DNA from: Burkholderiales bacterium
GTDB taxonomy: Bacteria; Pseudomonadota; Gammaproteobacteria; Burkholderiales; Casimicrobiaceae
Direction of reading: 5' to 3'
DNA: 64,000 bases
Assembly: GCA_015075645.1 (NCBI GenBank)
Contig: JABTUF010000002.1
Span: forward strand, 677,205-741,204
Position 1 is the stretch's first letter. Each line of letters opens with the position of its first letter. Positions 16,354-25,375 of this stretch are shown piece by piece. Made by a program: the position numbers and the translations under genes. The notes beneath the pieces are model-generated. The model had not been told where the DNA came from. It made no database searches and saw only the letters and a program-made list of their open reading frames with translations.

Positions 16354-17511
16354 ATGCGCACGTTCAAGACTACCCTGGCCCTCGCGCTCGTCGCGACGGG
16401 GGCGGCGTTCGGTTACGCGGTTCCCGCATCCGCGCAGGTCACGCTCAACGTCGTGACCGCGGGCGACCAGAACATGGTCGACTACGTCAACAACTTCCTC
16501 GGGCCGAAATTCGAGGCCCGGAATCCCGGCGTCAAGGTGCGCGCGGTCGGCACCGGACCGGGCGACGCCGGTTCGCAGAAGATCCTCGAGAAGCTCTCCG
16601 CGCAGCAGAAGGCGGGGTCGACCGCGTGGGACACCGACGTCGCCGTCGTGCATCAGCGCGGCGCGGCGACGATGGTCAAGGACCACCTGCTCGCGCCCTA
16701 CCGCAACGAGATCGCCGCCGGGAAACTCGTGTCGCGCGACACCGCGAAGAACGCGCTCGGCCAGAACGTCGACGGCTACGTGATCCCGATGTTCCACAGC
16801 CAGATTGCCTTCGCGTACAACCCGGACGTCGTCAAGTCGCCGCCGAAGAGCTACGCCGAGCTGGCGCAGTGGGTGAAGCAGCACCCGAAGCAGTTCGGCT
16901 ACAACGGCGTCAAGGGCGGGATGTCGGGCGTCGGCTTCGTGATGGGCTGGGTCGCCGCGAACAGCGGCATGGGCGACCAGCTCGAGAAGGGTCCCTACGA
17001 CCCGGCGAAGAAGGCGGTGATCGACCGCTCGCTCGCCGGCCTGAAGGAGTTCAACCAGTACGTCGTGCTGACGCCGGGCAACGCCGGCACGCTCGACATG
17101 CTGAACCGCGGCGAGATCGCGATGGGCCCGGTGTGGGTCGACATGTTCTACACCTGGGTCGCCGACGGGAAGATGCCGCCGAACGTGAAGCTCGAACTGC
17201 CGCAGCCGGGCCTTCCCGGACAGCCGATGTACTACGTCGTTCCCGCGAAGGCGGCCAACGCCGCGCTCGCGAAGAAGTTCGTGGACTTCGCGGCGAGCCC
17301 GGCGATCCAGGCCGAGGGCATCGTCAAGCGCTTCAACTGGTATCCGGGCATCGACGCGCAGTACGTGAAGCCGCAGATGGACGACAAGAGCTGGAACAAG
17401 CTCTTCGCCGACATCCCGCCCGACACGCTGCAGCGCTACGGCCGCCCGTTCCCGCTGTCCGAGTACTTCACCGACATCCTCGAGGGCTACGAGCGGGTGG
17501 TCCTGAAATGA
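16354..17511 (+). CDS. Periplasmic solute-binding protein of the ABC importer
   Basis: 385 residues. A Sec signal peptide M-R-T-F-K-T-T-L-A-L-A-L-V ends in A-S-A-Q (about 1-29), followed by a family-1 solute-binding fold (V-T-A-G-D-Q-N-M-V, W-D-T-D-V-A-V-V, M-G-P-V-W-V-D-M-F). A strong GAGGAGG lies before the ATG. It delivers ligand to the two permeases downstream. It belongs to the extracellular protein group of polyamine/sugar/iron importers; the ligand is unknown. Confidence 0.87.
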   Translation: MRTFKTTLALALVATGAAFGYAVPASAQVTLNVVTAGDQNMVDYVNNFLGPKFEARNPGVKVRAVGTGPGDAGSQKILEKLSAQQKAGSTAWDTDVAVVHQRGAATMVKDHLLAPYRNEIAAGKLVSRDTAKNALGQNVDGYVIPMFHSQIAFAYNPDVVKSPPKSYAELAQWVKQHPKQFGYNGVKGGMSGVGFVMGWVAANSGMGDQLEKGPYDPAKKAVIDRSLAGLKEFNQYVVLTPGNAGTLDMLNRGEIAMGPVWVDMFYTWVADGKMPPNVKLELPQPGLPGQPMYYVVPAKAANAALAKKFVDFAASPAIQAEGIVKRFNWYPGIDAQYVKPQMDDKSWNKLFADIPPDTLQRYGRPFPLSEYFTDILEGYERVVLK

Positions 17512-17536
17512 CCCCGCGTCCGACGCCCCCGATCGC

Positions 17537-18406
17537 GTGAGCGACCGTCCGGGCGTCGGGATCGCGCCGCCCGTCCGGCGTAGCTGGGCGGGCCTCGCGC
17601 TCGCCGCGCCCGCGCTCTCGATCGTCGCGGTGTTCTTCGTCGCGCCGCTCGCGATGTCCGCCGTCCTCGCCTTCCGCGACGAGGGCGGCGGCTTCACGTT
17701 CGCGCATTTCGCGAAGGCGTTCGAGTACTACTCGGCCGACCTCTGGTTCTCGGCCGCGATCGTCGTGCTGTCGACCGCCGCGATCGCGGCGGTGGCGATC
17801 GCGGTCGCCGGCTACCTGACGCTCGGCGAACACCCGCGCACGCTCGCGATCCTGCGCTGGCTCTACCGCTGGCCGCTGTTCATCCCGTTCATCGTCACCG
17901 CGCAGGTGATGCGCACCTTCCTCGCCAAGAACGGGATGCTGAACCACGTCCTGATCGGCGGGGGCCTCATCGACCCGCTGCAGGCGCAGAGCCTGCTCGA
18001 CTGGCGCGGCATCGTCATCGCGTTCGTGTGGAAGCAGGCGCCGTTCGTGACGCTGCTGCTCGCGGGCGCGATGGCGGCGATCGACCGCCAGCACATCGAG
18101 GCCGCGCGCAACCTCGGCGCCAACCGCTGGCGGGTGTTGTTCGGGATCGTGCTGCCGCAGGCGCGCCGGACGCTGATGGTCGGACTCGTGCTCTCGTTCG
18201 TGTCGATGCTCTCGGTGCTGTCGGTGCCGATGATGATCAACCCGAACTCGCCGACGATGCTCACCGTCGACATCGCCTACCGGATCAACTCGCACGGCGA
18301 CTACGCGGTCGCCAACGCGCTGTGCCTGATGTCGCTCGTGCTGGCGTCGTTCGGCGCCTGGTTCTACCTGCGCGAGGCGGCCGCGCGCAAGGCGGAGCGC
18401 GCGTGA
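17537..18406 (+). CDS. ABC importer permease, PotB-like
   Basis: 289 residues with about six transmembrane segments and the cytoplasmic EAA loop (I-E-A-A-R-N-L-G-A-N-R-W-R-V-L-F) near 190. It starts at GTG 17537, 25 bp after the binding protein, and its TGA overlaps the next permease's GTG. It forms the membrane channel with the following gene. Confidence 0.88.
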   Translation: MSDRPGVGIAPPVRRSWAGLALAAPALSIVAVFFVAPLAMSAVLAFRDEGGGFTFAHFAKAFEYYSADLWFSAAIVVLSTAAIAAVAIAVAGYLTLGEHPRTLAILRWLYRWPLFIPFIVTAQVMRTFLAKNGMLNHVLIGGGLIDPLQAQSLLDWRGIVIAFVWKQAPFVTLLLAGAMAAIDRQHIEAARNLGANRWRVLFGIVLPQARRTLMVGLVLSFVSMLSVLSVPMMINPNSPTMLTVDIAYRINSHGDYAVANALCLMSLVLASFGAWFYLREAAARKAERA

Positions 18407-19224
18407 ACGCGTCGCTGTCGGTCCGGATCGGGGAGTCCGCCGCGCGCACGGTCCTGCTCGTGCTGCTCGCGTTCGCGATCTTCGGACCGCTCGCGAACCT
18501 CGTCCTCTGGGGTTTCGCCGAGCGCTGGTACTTCCCGCACAAGCTGCCGCAGGAGTTCGGCCTCACCTACTGGGCGCGCGTGTTCGCCCCGCGCGGCAGC
18601 GCGCTCGCGTCGCTGTGGACGAGCGTCGGGATCGCGACGCTGACCGTGCTCCTCACGCTCTCCGTCGCGGTCCCGGCGGGCTACGCGCTGGCGCGCCTGA
18701 AGCTCCCGGCGCGCACGCTGATCCTGCTCGTGTTCCTGCTGCCGCAGGCGGTGCCGAACCTGCCGGTCTACGTGAACATCGCCCGCGTGTTCTACGAGTT
18801 CAACCTGAACGGCACGATCCTCGGCGTCGTGCTGGTCCACGCGTCGCACGGGCTCGTGCTGGCGGTCTGGATCGCCTCCGCGGCGTTCGCCGCGGTCGAC
18901 GCCTCCCTCGAGGAGGCCGCGCGCAACATGGGCGCCTCGCCGTGGCGTTGCTGGACCACGGTGACGCTGCCGCTCGCGCTGCCCGGGCTCATCGCGAGCG
19001 CGATCTTCGTGTTCCTCGAGTCGCTCGACGAGTTCACCGGCACCTACTTCGTCGGCGTGCCCGACGTCACGACGATGCCGCTCCTGATGTTCAACGCGAG
19101 CATGGGCGGCAACTACCAGATCGCGTCGATCACCGCGCTCCTGCTGCTCGCGCCGTCGATCCTGTTCATGCTGCTGGTCGAGCGCTTCCTGAAGGCCGAC
19201 GTGCTGGCGATGATCGGGCGGTAG
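18403..19224 (+). CDS. ABC importer permease, PotC-like
   Basis: 273 residues, about six transmembrane segments, EAA loop L-E-E-A-A-R-N-M-G-A-S-P-W-R near 177. The GTG start overlaps the stop of the preceding permease (GTGA), indicating coupled synthesis of the heterodimer. It ends 17 bp before a large inverted repeat that may end the operon. Confidence 0.88.
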   Translation: MNASLSVRIGESAARTVLLVLLAFAIFGPLANLVLWGFAERWYFPHKLPQEFGLTYWARVFAPRGSALASLWTSVGIATLTVLLTLSVAVPAGYALARLKLPARTLILLVFLLPQAVPNLPVYVNIARVFYEFNLNGTILGVVLVHASHGLVLAVWIASAAFAAVDASLEEAARNMGASPWRCWTTVTLPLALPGLIASAIFVFLESLDEFTGTYFVGVPDVTTMPLLMFNASMGGNYQIASITALLLLAPSILFMLLVERFLKADVLAMIGR

Positions 19225-19240
19225 TGTCCCGGCGAAAGGC

Positions 19241-19315
19241 AGGGTCAGACTCGACTTCTCGAACGCTTGCCGGACAGCGCATCGCGTTCGCGATGCAGGA
19301 GTCGAGTCTGACCCT
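19241..19315. repeat. Nested inverted repeat, REP-like or bidirectional terminator
   Basis: Perfect 16-bp outer arms, AGGGTCAGACTCGACT at 19241-19256 and its complement at 19300-19315, enclose 43 bp. Inside is a second perfect hairpin GCATCGCG-TT-CGCGATGC (19279-19296). The right arm runs into the last codon region and TAG of the convergent 2H phosphoesterase gene. It lies between convergent genes, so it can act as a terminator for both. The nested form resembles REP elements mobilised by REP-associated transposases; no such transposase gene is in this window. Confidence 0.75.
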
Positions 19316-19838
19316 ACTTTCCCAGCGGGATCGTCGCGACGATCCTCCAGTCCTCGACCGCGACCTCCTTGCCCGACAGCGCGACCGCCAGACGGTCGAA
19401 CACCATCGTGCGCCCGTCGATCGCCCCGGCGAGCGGCCGCGAGCGCGCGATCTTCTCGCGCACCGGCAGCGCTCCGTAGGCGAGCGACAGGTGCGGGAAC
19501 GGCGACAGGCCCTCGCGCGACCCGGTGAGCTTCGCCGAGCGCTCGGTGAGCGCGCGGAAGCGGTCCGCCCGGTCGAACGCGACGAAGAACGCGCGGAACG
19601 GGTGCTCGGTCCACTGGATGCCCCAGGCGCGCCACTCGAGCGGCGCCTCGCCGGCGACGAGTTCGCGCGCGAGCATCTCGGCGTCGTCCGCCGAGAGGTC
19701 GAGATCGCCCTGCACCGTCGCGTGCGGCCCGAACGCGGGCATGCCGAACACCGGCGCGAGCGCTCGCACGAGCCTGTCGAGTTCGCGTTCGAGCGCGGCC
19801 TCGGGCAGCAGCCAGAACGAGTACGACGTGTCGTTCAC
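19314..19838 (-). CDS. 2H phosphoesterase (cyclic phosphodiesterase-like)
   Basis: 174 residues with the two catalytic His-x-Thr/Ser motifs of the 2H family: H-A-T-V at residues 39-42 and H-L-S-L at 116-119. The length and the N-terminal S-F-W-L-L-P resemble plant/yeast-type cyclic phosphodiesterases and 2',5'-RNA ligase relatives. It probably hydrolyses cyclic nucleotide phosphates such as ADP-ribose 1'',2''-cyclic phosphate; the exact substrate is not visible. The stop codon lies within the inverted repeat described at 19241-19315. Its start is 28 bp downstream of the inositol monophosphatase stop. Confidence 0.78.
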   Translation of the reverse strand: MNDTSYSFWLLPEAALERELDRLVRALAPVFGMPAFGPHATVQGDLDLSADDAEMLARELVAGEAPLEWRAWGIQWTEHPFRAFFVAFDRADRFRALTERSAKLTGSREGLSPFPHLSLAYGALPVREKIARSRPLAGAIDGRTMVFDRLAVALSGKEVAVEDWRIVATIPLGK

Positions 19839-19866
19839 GCCGGATCGATCGCGCGTCGAGGGCGGC

Positions 19867-20667
19867 TCACGGCATCAGGTCGCCGAGCGTCGACTCGAGG
19901 AACGCGCGCACGCCGGGCGCCCCCGCGAGGATCGCGTTGCCGCGGGTGAGGCCGTCGCCGGCGAAGAACGCGTTGGTGAACCCGCCCGCCTCGCGCACGA
20001 TCGCGATGCCCGCCGCGACGTCCCAGGCGTTGATGTGCGGCTCGAAATAGCCTTCGAAGCGCCCGTCCGCGACGTGCGCCATCCCGAGCGCCCCGCTGCC
20101 CAGCCGGCTGTACTCGCAATGGCGCGCGAGCAGGCGGTCGATCGCCGTGAGGTGCACCTGGCGATCGCAGCGGTAGGAAAAGCCGAGGCCGACGCGCGAG
20201 GCCTCCGGCGCGCTGGCCGGGGAGACGCGGATCGGCGCGCCGTTCAGCGTCGCGCCCCGGCCGCGCGCGGCTGCATGCGTGTCCCCGAGCGCCGGTGCAT
20301 GGATGACGCCGAGCGCCGCGTCGCCGTCGACGACGAGCCCGATCGACACGCACCAGACCGGGATCCGCCGCGCGAAGTTCGCGGTGCCGTCGATCGGATC
20401 GACGACCCACAGCGGCGCGCGTCCGTCCCAGCCGGCCGAGATGCCCTCCTCCTCGCCCAACACCGCGTCGCCGGGAAACGCCGCGGCGATCTCGCGCCGC
20501 AGCGACGTCTCGACCGCCTTGTCGGCCGCGGTCACCAGGTCCTGCACCCCCTTCGCCTCGATCGCCATGCGCGCCGGGTCGTGCGCATAGGCGAGCGCGA
20601 TCTCGCCGGCGCGGCGTGCCGCCGCCGTCGCGAACCGCAATCGGGCGTCCAGGGCTTCGGGAGTCAT
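19867..20667 (-). CDS. Inositol monophosphatase family protein
   Basis: 266 residues. It has the lithium-sensitive phosphatase metal-binding motifs: G-E-E-E at 71-74, D-P-I-D-G-T at 90-95 and N-A-W-D-V-A-A-G near 218-225. It dephosphorylates inositol phosphates or related sugar phosphates. All metal ligands are present. It may be cotranscribed with the 2H phosphoesterase gene. Histidinol-phosphate phosphatase activity, seen in some relatives, cannot be excluded. Confidence 0.87.
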   Translation of the reverse strand: MTPEALDARLRFATAAARRAGEIALAYAHDPARMAIEAKGVQDLVTAADKAVETSLRREIAAAFPGDAVLGEEEGISAGWDGRAPLWVVDPIDGTANFARRIPVWCVSIGLVVDGDAALGVIHAPALGDTHAAARGRGATLNGAPIRVSPASAPEASRVGLGFSYRCDRQVHLTAIDRLLARHCEYSRLGSGALGMAHVADGRFEGYFEPHINAWDVAAGIAIVREAGGFTNAFFAGDGLTRGNAILAGAPGVRAFLESTLGDLMP

Positions 20668-20722
20668 CGGGGCTTCGCCCCCGGCGTGCGGAGGTCAGGG
20701 CGCAATGATACAGTCCGTCGCC

Positions 20723-21109
20723 ATGACGCGATCGGTCCGTTTCGCCCATGCCTGCCTCGCCTGCGCCGCGCTCGCCTTGGGCGGCTGCGCCACCGAGCGC
20801 TACAGCCCCGGCCTCGAGACCACCGTCCTCGCCGCGGTCATCGACTATCAGTGCGAGGGCGGCATCAGGATGCGCGTCGAGCGCGCCCCCGATGCGCGCA
20901 GTGCGCGCGTGACCATGGGCTCCCGGTCCTGGACCCTGACCCGCGTCGACAGCGCCGCGCAGGAGAAGTACGGCGAAGGCCTGACTGCGCTCTATCTCGA
21001 CGGCGACGTCGCGATCTTCGAGAACGATAGCCGCATCGTCGGCGGCAAGTGCCAGTCGTCGACGCCGATGCCCAAGGCGCCGACGATGCGCAAGTACGAC
21101 TTCTTCTGA
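20723..21109 (+). CDS. MliC-like lysozyme-inhibitor lipoprotein
   Basis: 128 residues. The signal peptide ends in a lipobox (L-G-G-C) at about residue 22, giving a lipid-anchored protein. The mature part resembles the MliC/DUF domain of C-type lysozyme inhibitors (Y-Q-C-E-G-G near the start, the Y-G-E-G-L-T-A-L-Y-L-D-G region, and a C-terminal G-G-K-C that can pair with the first Cys). It probably protects peptidoglycan from host or predator lysozyme. An upstream in-frame ATG at 20705 would add six residues. Confidence 0.65.
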   Translation: MTRSVRFAHACLACAALALGGCATERYSPGLETTVLAAVIDYQCEGGIRMRVERAPDARSARVTMGSRSWTLTRVDSAAQEKYGEGLTALYLDGDVAIFENDSRIVGGKCQSSTPMPKAPTMRKYDFF

Positions 21110-21174
21110 CCCTCCGCGAGTCGGGACCCGCGCGACCTCGGCCGTCCCGGCGCGGCGACTTCGGGCCCCACGCC

Positions 21175-22692
21175 ATGGCCAACGCGGCACGGCGGCCGCA
21201 TAATGGCCGCGTGGGGTATGCGTTCGACACCTTCCTCGACGCGACCGGCGCCAACCGGTACGACGACGATGCGCTGTTGGCGACGCTGCTCGACCGATAC
21301 GCGGGCGCCTCTCCCGCGCGCGACGCGGACCTGTCGCGTTTCGGGGCGCGTGTCGCCGGACCGCTCGCCCGGCTCGCCGACGAGTCCGCGCAACCGGCGA
21401 ACGCGCCGACGCTGCGGCAGTACGACGCCTGGCACCGCCGGGTCGACGAGATCGTGCTTCCGGCATCGACGAAGGCCGCGCTCGCCGAAGTGGCGGGCGC
21501 GGAGCGACTCGGCGTGCTCCACGGCGACCGGTTCGCGTTCTACGCGAAGACCTACCTCGCGCACCAGAACGGCGAGGCCGGCGTCGCCTGTTCGCTCGCC
21601 TGCACCGACGGCCTGTCGCGCACGCTCGACGCATTGGGCGATCGGCCCGAGCACCGCGCCGCGCTCGACCGGATGCGTTCGTCGAGCGAACGGCGCGTCT
21701 GGCACGCGGCCCAGTTCGTCACCGAGATCCAGGGCGGCTCCGACGTCGGTGCGAATGCGGTCGAGGCACGTCCCGCCGGCGACGGTGCGTACACGCTGCA
21801 CGGTCCGAAGTGGTTCTGCTCGAACGTCAACGCCGACGACTTCCTCGTCAGCGCCCGCCCCGCCGGCGCGCCCGCCGGCCCGAAAGGGATCGCGATCTTC
21901 CTCGTGCCGGCGTACCTCGACCGGGACGGATGGGCACGCAACGGCTGCACGATCGACCGCCTGAAGGACAAGCTCGGCACGCGCGAACTCGCGACCGCCG
22001 AACTCACCTTCGACGGGGCGGTCGGCTGGCCGATCGGACCGCTCGACCGCGGCCTCCCGAACCTCGTCGACCGGGTGCTCGTCACCTCGCGGATGGCCTG
22101 CGTGCTCTATGCGGCCGCGAGCCTGCGCCAGGCCGAACGCATCGCGCGCGCCTACGCGACCTTCCGCACCGCGTTCGGGCGTCCGATCGCCGACTTCGCG
22201 CCGGTGCGCCGGACGATCGAGAGCATCGCGCTCGCGCGCGAACGTTCGCTCGCCGTCGCGTTCGAACTGGTGCGGCTGTGGCCATCGCCCGACGGGACCC
22301 ACGACGCGGCGGACTTCCGCGTGCTGCTCTCGCTCGCGAAGCCGGTGATCACGCAGCGCGCGAGCATGCTCCTCCACGAGGCCGTGATGCTGCTCGGCGC
22401 CAACGGCATCGAGGAGCGTTTCTCGCCGCTGCCGCGTCTCTACCGCGACGCCGCGGTGATGGAGACCTGGGAAGGCCCGCACAACGTGCTCCATGCGCAG
22501 GCGCACCGCGACATCACGCGGCTCGCGCTCGACGTCGGCGACTTCGCGCATCGCGTGGCCGGCCGCGCGGACGACGCGCTGATCGCCGCGCTGCGCCGCG
22601 CCACCGGAGGCGGCGCGCCCGCGATGCTCGCCATGCCCGAGGCCGCGGAGCATGTGGTCGATGCGCTCGGCGACCGCATCCGCGGCGCCTGA
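21175..22692 (+). CDS. Acyl-CoA dehydrogenase, AidB-like
   Basis: 505 residues. The FAD-binding Q-F-V-T-E-I-Q-G-G-S-D-V-G at about 180 and the C-terminal R-D-A-A-V-M-E-T-W-E-G region match the AidB-type subfamily of acyl-CoA dehydrogenases. The first 130 residues form the family's extra N-terminal domain. AidB proteins bind FAD and DNA and are linked to alkylation protection, but many homologues have unknown roles. The ATG at 21175 gives M-A-N-A-A-R-R. Single-gene unit. Confidence 0.75.
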   Translation: MANAARRPHNGRVGYAFDTFLDATGANRYDDDALLATLLDRYAGASPARDADLSRFGARVAGPLARLADESAQPANAPTLRQYDAWHRRVDEIVLPASTKAALAEVAGAERLGVLHGDRFAFYAKTYLAHQNGEAGVACSLACTDGLSRTLDALGDRPEHRAALDRMRSSSERRVWHAAQFVTEIQGGSDVGANAVEARPAGDGAYTLHGPKWFCSNVNADDFLVSARPAGAPAGPKGIAIFLVPAYLDRDGWARNGCTIDRLKDKLGTRELATAELTFDGAVGWPIGPLDRGLPNLVDRVLVTSRMACVLYAAASLRQAERIARAYATFRTAFGRPIADFAPVRRTIESIALARERSLAVAFELVRLWPSPDGTHDAADFRVLLSLAKPVITQRASMLLHEAVMLLGANGIEERFSPLPRLYRDAAVMETWEGPHNVLHAQAHRDITRLALDVGDFAHRVAGRADDALIAALRRATGGGAPAMLAMPEAAEHVVDALGDRIRGA

Positions 22693-22853
22693 AGGACCTT
22701 CCGCGCGGATCGCGATCCGCATTCGGGCCCGCGCGCACGTGTAATTCTTACATTCGCACTGCAGGTGCACGCACGCGCTTCCCGCCCGCCTGCATCGCAA
22801 GTATCCTTGCACGATCGCCGGGCACACGACCGGGTCGCATGGAGGATCTTCCG

Positions 22854-23276
22854 ATGAATCACGCACTGCTGGCTGCCTTCTGCGGCGCGACCGCGCTGGC
22901 GGTGGCGCTCGTCCCCGGCGCCGCGAAGGCGCAGGCGAAGGGCAGCACCGCGACGCCGGTCGTCAAGGTGCGGGTCGTCGCGGACCGGCACGTCGTCGTC
23001 GACCAGCATCCGATCGTGGTGCTCAAGTCCGACACCCGCGGCAAGGTCATCTGGGAACTGCCGGCCCAGGGCCCGTGGCGGTTCCAGTCGGACAGCGTCG
23101 CGATCGACGGCGGACAGTTCCTCGGCTGCAACGTCGAGGCGAAGGGCATGCGCTATGTGTGCACCGACAAGTCGCCGCGCCATTCCGCGCTCTACCCGTA
23201 CCGCATCACCGTCTACCACGGCACGGGCGGCAACGCGAAGGCCGTCTCGACCGACTCCGCGGTGCAGAACGAGTAG
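22854..23276 (+). CDS. Secreted protein of unknown function
   Basis: 140 residues with a clear Sec signal (M-N-H-A-L-L-A-A-F-C-G-A-T-A-L-A ending A-K-A-Q-A, cleavage about 25). A GGAGGA seven bases upstream fixes the start. The mature part of about 115 residues is beta-rich by eye and has two Cys 12 residues apart (G-C-N-V and Y-V-C-T) that could form a periplasmic disulfide. I recognise no family. It is followed by an RraA-like gene on the same strand but with its own 109-bp gap. Confidence 0.65.
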   Translation: MNHALLAAFCGATALAVALVPGAAKAQAKGSTATPVVKVRVVADRHVVVDQHPIVVLKSDTRGKVIWELPAQGPWRFQSDSVAIDGGQFLGCNVEAKGMRYVCTDKSPRHSALYPYRITVYHGTGGNAKAVSTDSAVQNE

Positions 23277-23385
23277 TTCGATCCCTTGGCGGTCGCCGGG
23301 GCGCGCGCAGCCGAGCGCCGCGGTGCGCCCGCGATTGCGTAGAATCGTGTCCGTTCGCGGCGACACGCCGCACGGGAGCAAGCGC

Positions 23386-24054
23386 TTGGATCGCCACGAC
23401 CCCGCATTCCTCGACCGGCTGCGCAAGACGCTCTACAGCGCCGTGCTCTCCGACGTGCTGGACGAACTCGGATACATGCACCAGGCGCTCGCACCGGGCA
23501 TCCGCCCGCTCGACGAGGGCCTCGTGCTCGCCGGCTACGCGCGGACCGGGCTGTTCCGCGAGGTGAGCGCCGCGGTGCCCGGCGAGAATCCCTACGAACT
23601 CGAGATCCGCGTCGTCGACGACCTGAAGCCCGGCGAGGTCATGGTGTTCGGCTGCGGCGGCTCGCGCAAGATCGCGCCCTGGGGCGAACTGTTGACCACC
23701 GCCTCGCGCGCCCGCGGGGCGGTCGGCGCGGTCACCGACGGCTTCGTGCGCGACGTGCGGATGATCCGCGAACTGCGATTCCCGGTGTTCCACGGCGGCA
23801 TCGCGCCGCTCGATTCGAAGGGTCGCGGCAAGGTCGTCGCGATCGACGTGCCGATCGACTGCGGCGGCGTGCGCGTCGAACCGGGCGACCTCGTGTTCGG
23901 CGACGTCGATGGCGTCGTCGTCGTGCCGCGCAAGGTCGAGGACGACGTGCTCGCGCGCGCGTTCCGCAAGGTGGAGGGCGAGAACACCACGCGCGAGGAA
24001 CTCGCGAACGGCGCGAAGCTCGCCGACGTGTTCGCTCGGCACGGCATTCTCTAG
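23386..24054 (+). CDS. RraA-like family protein (HMG/CHA aldolase-type)
   Basis: 222 residues from a TTG start with GGGAG seven bases upstream; a GTG at 23347 would add 13 residues. The RraA-like core has G-E-L-L-T-T-A-S-R-A-R-G near 105 and the metal/oxaloacetate-binding segment D-G-F-V-R-D-V near 125. Such proteins are 4-hydroxy-4-methyl-2-oxoglutarate aldolases or oxaloacetate decarboxylases, or related lyases; true RNase E inhibitors are shorter. The specific substrate is unknown. Confidence 0.75.
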   Translation: MDRHDPAFLDRLRKTLYSAVLSDVLDELGYMHQALAPGIRPLDEGLVLAGYARTGLFREVSAAVPGENPYELEIRVVDDLKPGEVMVFGCGGSRKIAPWGELLTTASRARGAVGAVTDGFVRDVRMIRELRFPVFHGGIAPLDSKGRGKVVAIDVPIDCGGVRVEPGDLVFGDVDGVVVVPRKVEDDVLARAFRKVEGENTTREELANGAKLADVFARHGIL

Positions 24055-24180
24055 AACCGATTCCGGCCGCGCGCGATGCCCCGGCAAGTCGTTGCACGCG
24101 GTCTGTCGGCATGGTGCCGCTGCCAGCCACGGTGACGCCGCACTGGTCCGGTCGGAACAGCGACTGACCGGCACCCGGCG

Positions 24181-24609
24181 ATGCCACGATCCGAGCGCGC
24201 GGGTCCGACCGGCCTGCATCCGTCCGCGACGGTCCGCTGGCTCCTGCTCGTCGCCGGCATCGTGGCGACCGCGCTCGGCGTCGTCGGCGCGTTCCTGCCG
24301 GTGCTGCCCACCACGCCGTTCCTGCTCCTCGCCGCGGCGTGCTTCGCGCGCGCGTCGCCGAAGCTCGACCGGAGGCTGACCGAGTCGAAGACCTTCGGTC
24401 CGATGATCGTCGAGTGGCGCACCCATCGCGCGATTCCGTGGCGCACGAAGCTCGTCGCGCTCGGGCTCATGAGCGCGATGATCGCGGTGTCGGCGACGTG
24501 GTTCGTCGAACCCTGGTGGGCGAAGGCGCTCCTCGTCGCGGTGTGTGTCGCGACCGGAGCGTGGCTCTGGAGCATTCCGTCGCGCGACCGGCCCGTGCGC
24601 GAACGCTGA
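24181..24609 (+). CDS. YbaN-like inner membrane protein (DUF454)
   Basis: 142 residues. It has the DUF454 signature V-G-A-F-L-P-V-L-P-T-T-P-F-L-L-L-A-A and C-F-A-R-A-S-P, with three or four transmembrane segments (about 20-38, 40-60, 92-112, 115-132). The function of the family is unknown. It is flanked by a 126-bp gap and ends convergent to the RutE-like gene. Confidence 0.85.
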   Translation: MPRSERAGPTGLHPSATVRWLLLVAGIVATALGVVGAFLPVLPTTPFLLLAAACFARASPKLDRRLTESKTFGPMIVEWRTHRAIPWRTKLVALGLMSAMIAVSATWFVEPWWAKALLVAVCVATGAWLWSIPSRDRPVRER

Positions 24610-24675
24610 CCGCAGGTTCGCGGGCGGGGGTCGGAACGGACGAGGGCGGGCGAACGGCGTCCGCCTGCAGCGCGC

Positions 24676-25314
24676 TCACACGATGCGGCAGACTTCCTCG
24701 AACGCGAGCCGCGGCAGGCGGCCGAACACCTTCGCCGGGTCGCCGTAACCGAGGTTGCACAGGAAGTTCGAGCGCACGTTCGTCCCGGCGAAGAACTCGC
24801 GGTCGACCGCGTCGGGGTCGAAGCCCGACATCGGCCCGCAGTCGAGGCCGAGCGCGCGCGCCGCGAGCATCAGGTAGGCGCCCTGCAGCGTGCCGTTGCG
24901 AAACGCCGTCGTCGCGGCATGCGCGGCGTTGTGTTCGCCGAGGAAGCGGTCGCGCGTCGTCGGGCTGTGCGCGAACAGCCGCGGCAGGTGCAGGTGGAAA
25001 TCGAGGTCGTAGCCGATCACCGCAGTGACCGGCGCGGTGATCGTCTTGTCGACGTTGCCCGGCGCGAGGCAGGGACGCAGGCGCGCACGGCCTTCGGCCG
25101 TGCACACGAACACGACGCGCGCGGGCTGGGTGTTCGACGCCGTCGGTCCCCAGCGCCACAGGTCGTAGAGTTCGCGCAGCGTGGCCTCGCTCACCGGACG
25201 CGGCAGCCAGCCGTTCTGCGAACGCGCGTGGCGGAACAACGTGTCGAGTGCCGCGCCGTCGAGGGGCGCGCCCGCCGGGGATGCCGAGCTCGGGTTCGTC
25301 GCAGTCGCGTTCAC
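24676..25314 (-). CDS. Malonic semialdehyde reductase RutE-like nitroreductase
   Basis: 212 residues. FMN-dependent nitroreductase-fold protein of the RutE/HadB type: [14 protein letters not shown] near 53, N-V-D-K-T-I-T-A-P, and [11 protein letters not shown] near 158. RutE reduces malonic semialdehyde to 3-hydroxypropionate. No other rut genes are present, so its role here may be general aldehyde or nitro reduction. It starts 61 bp after the DapA-like gene and could be the last gene of that operon. Confidence 0.82.
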   Translation of the reverse strand: MNATATNPSSASPAGAPLDGAALDTLFRHARSQNGWLPRPVSEATLRELYDLWRWGPTASNTQPARVVFVCTAEGRARLRPCLAPGNVDKTITAPVTAVIGYDLDFHLHLPRLFAHSPTTRDRFLGEHNAAHAATTAFRNGTLQGAYLMLAARALGLDCGPMSGFDPDAVDREFFAGTNVRSNFLCNLGYGDPAKVFGRLPRLAFEEVCRIV

Positions 25315-25375
25315 CGATCGACCCTCCGTTGTACTGGCGACCGGGGCAGTCTGCCGGCAACGCCCCGAAGCAGGC

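Noticed and set aside
18364..19635. 423-codon minus-strand frame under the PotC-like permease
   Set aside because: It is antisense to a membrane protein with a clear EAA loop and crosses the inverted repeat; its composition is shadow-like (Arg/Asp/Glu/His-rich).
22705..22720. 16-bp palindrome GCGGATCGCGATCCGC after the acyl-CoA dehydrogenase gene as a terminator
   Set aside because: It has no loop of its own and no T-run. Such GATC/CGCG palindromes are common by chance at this GC content.
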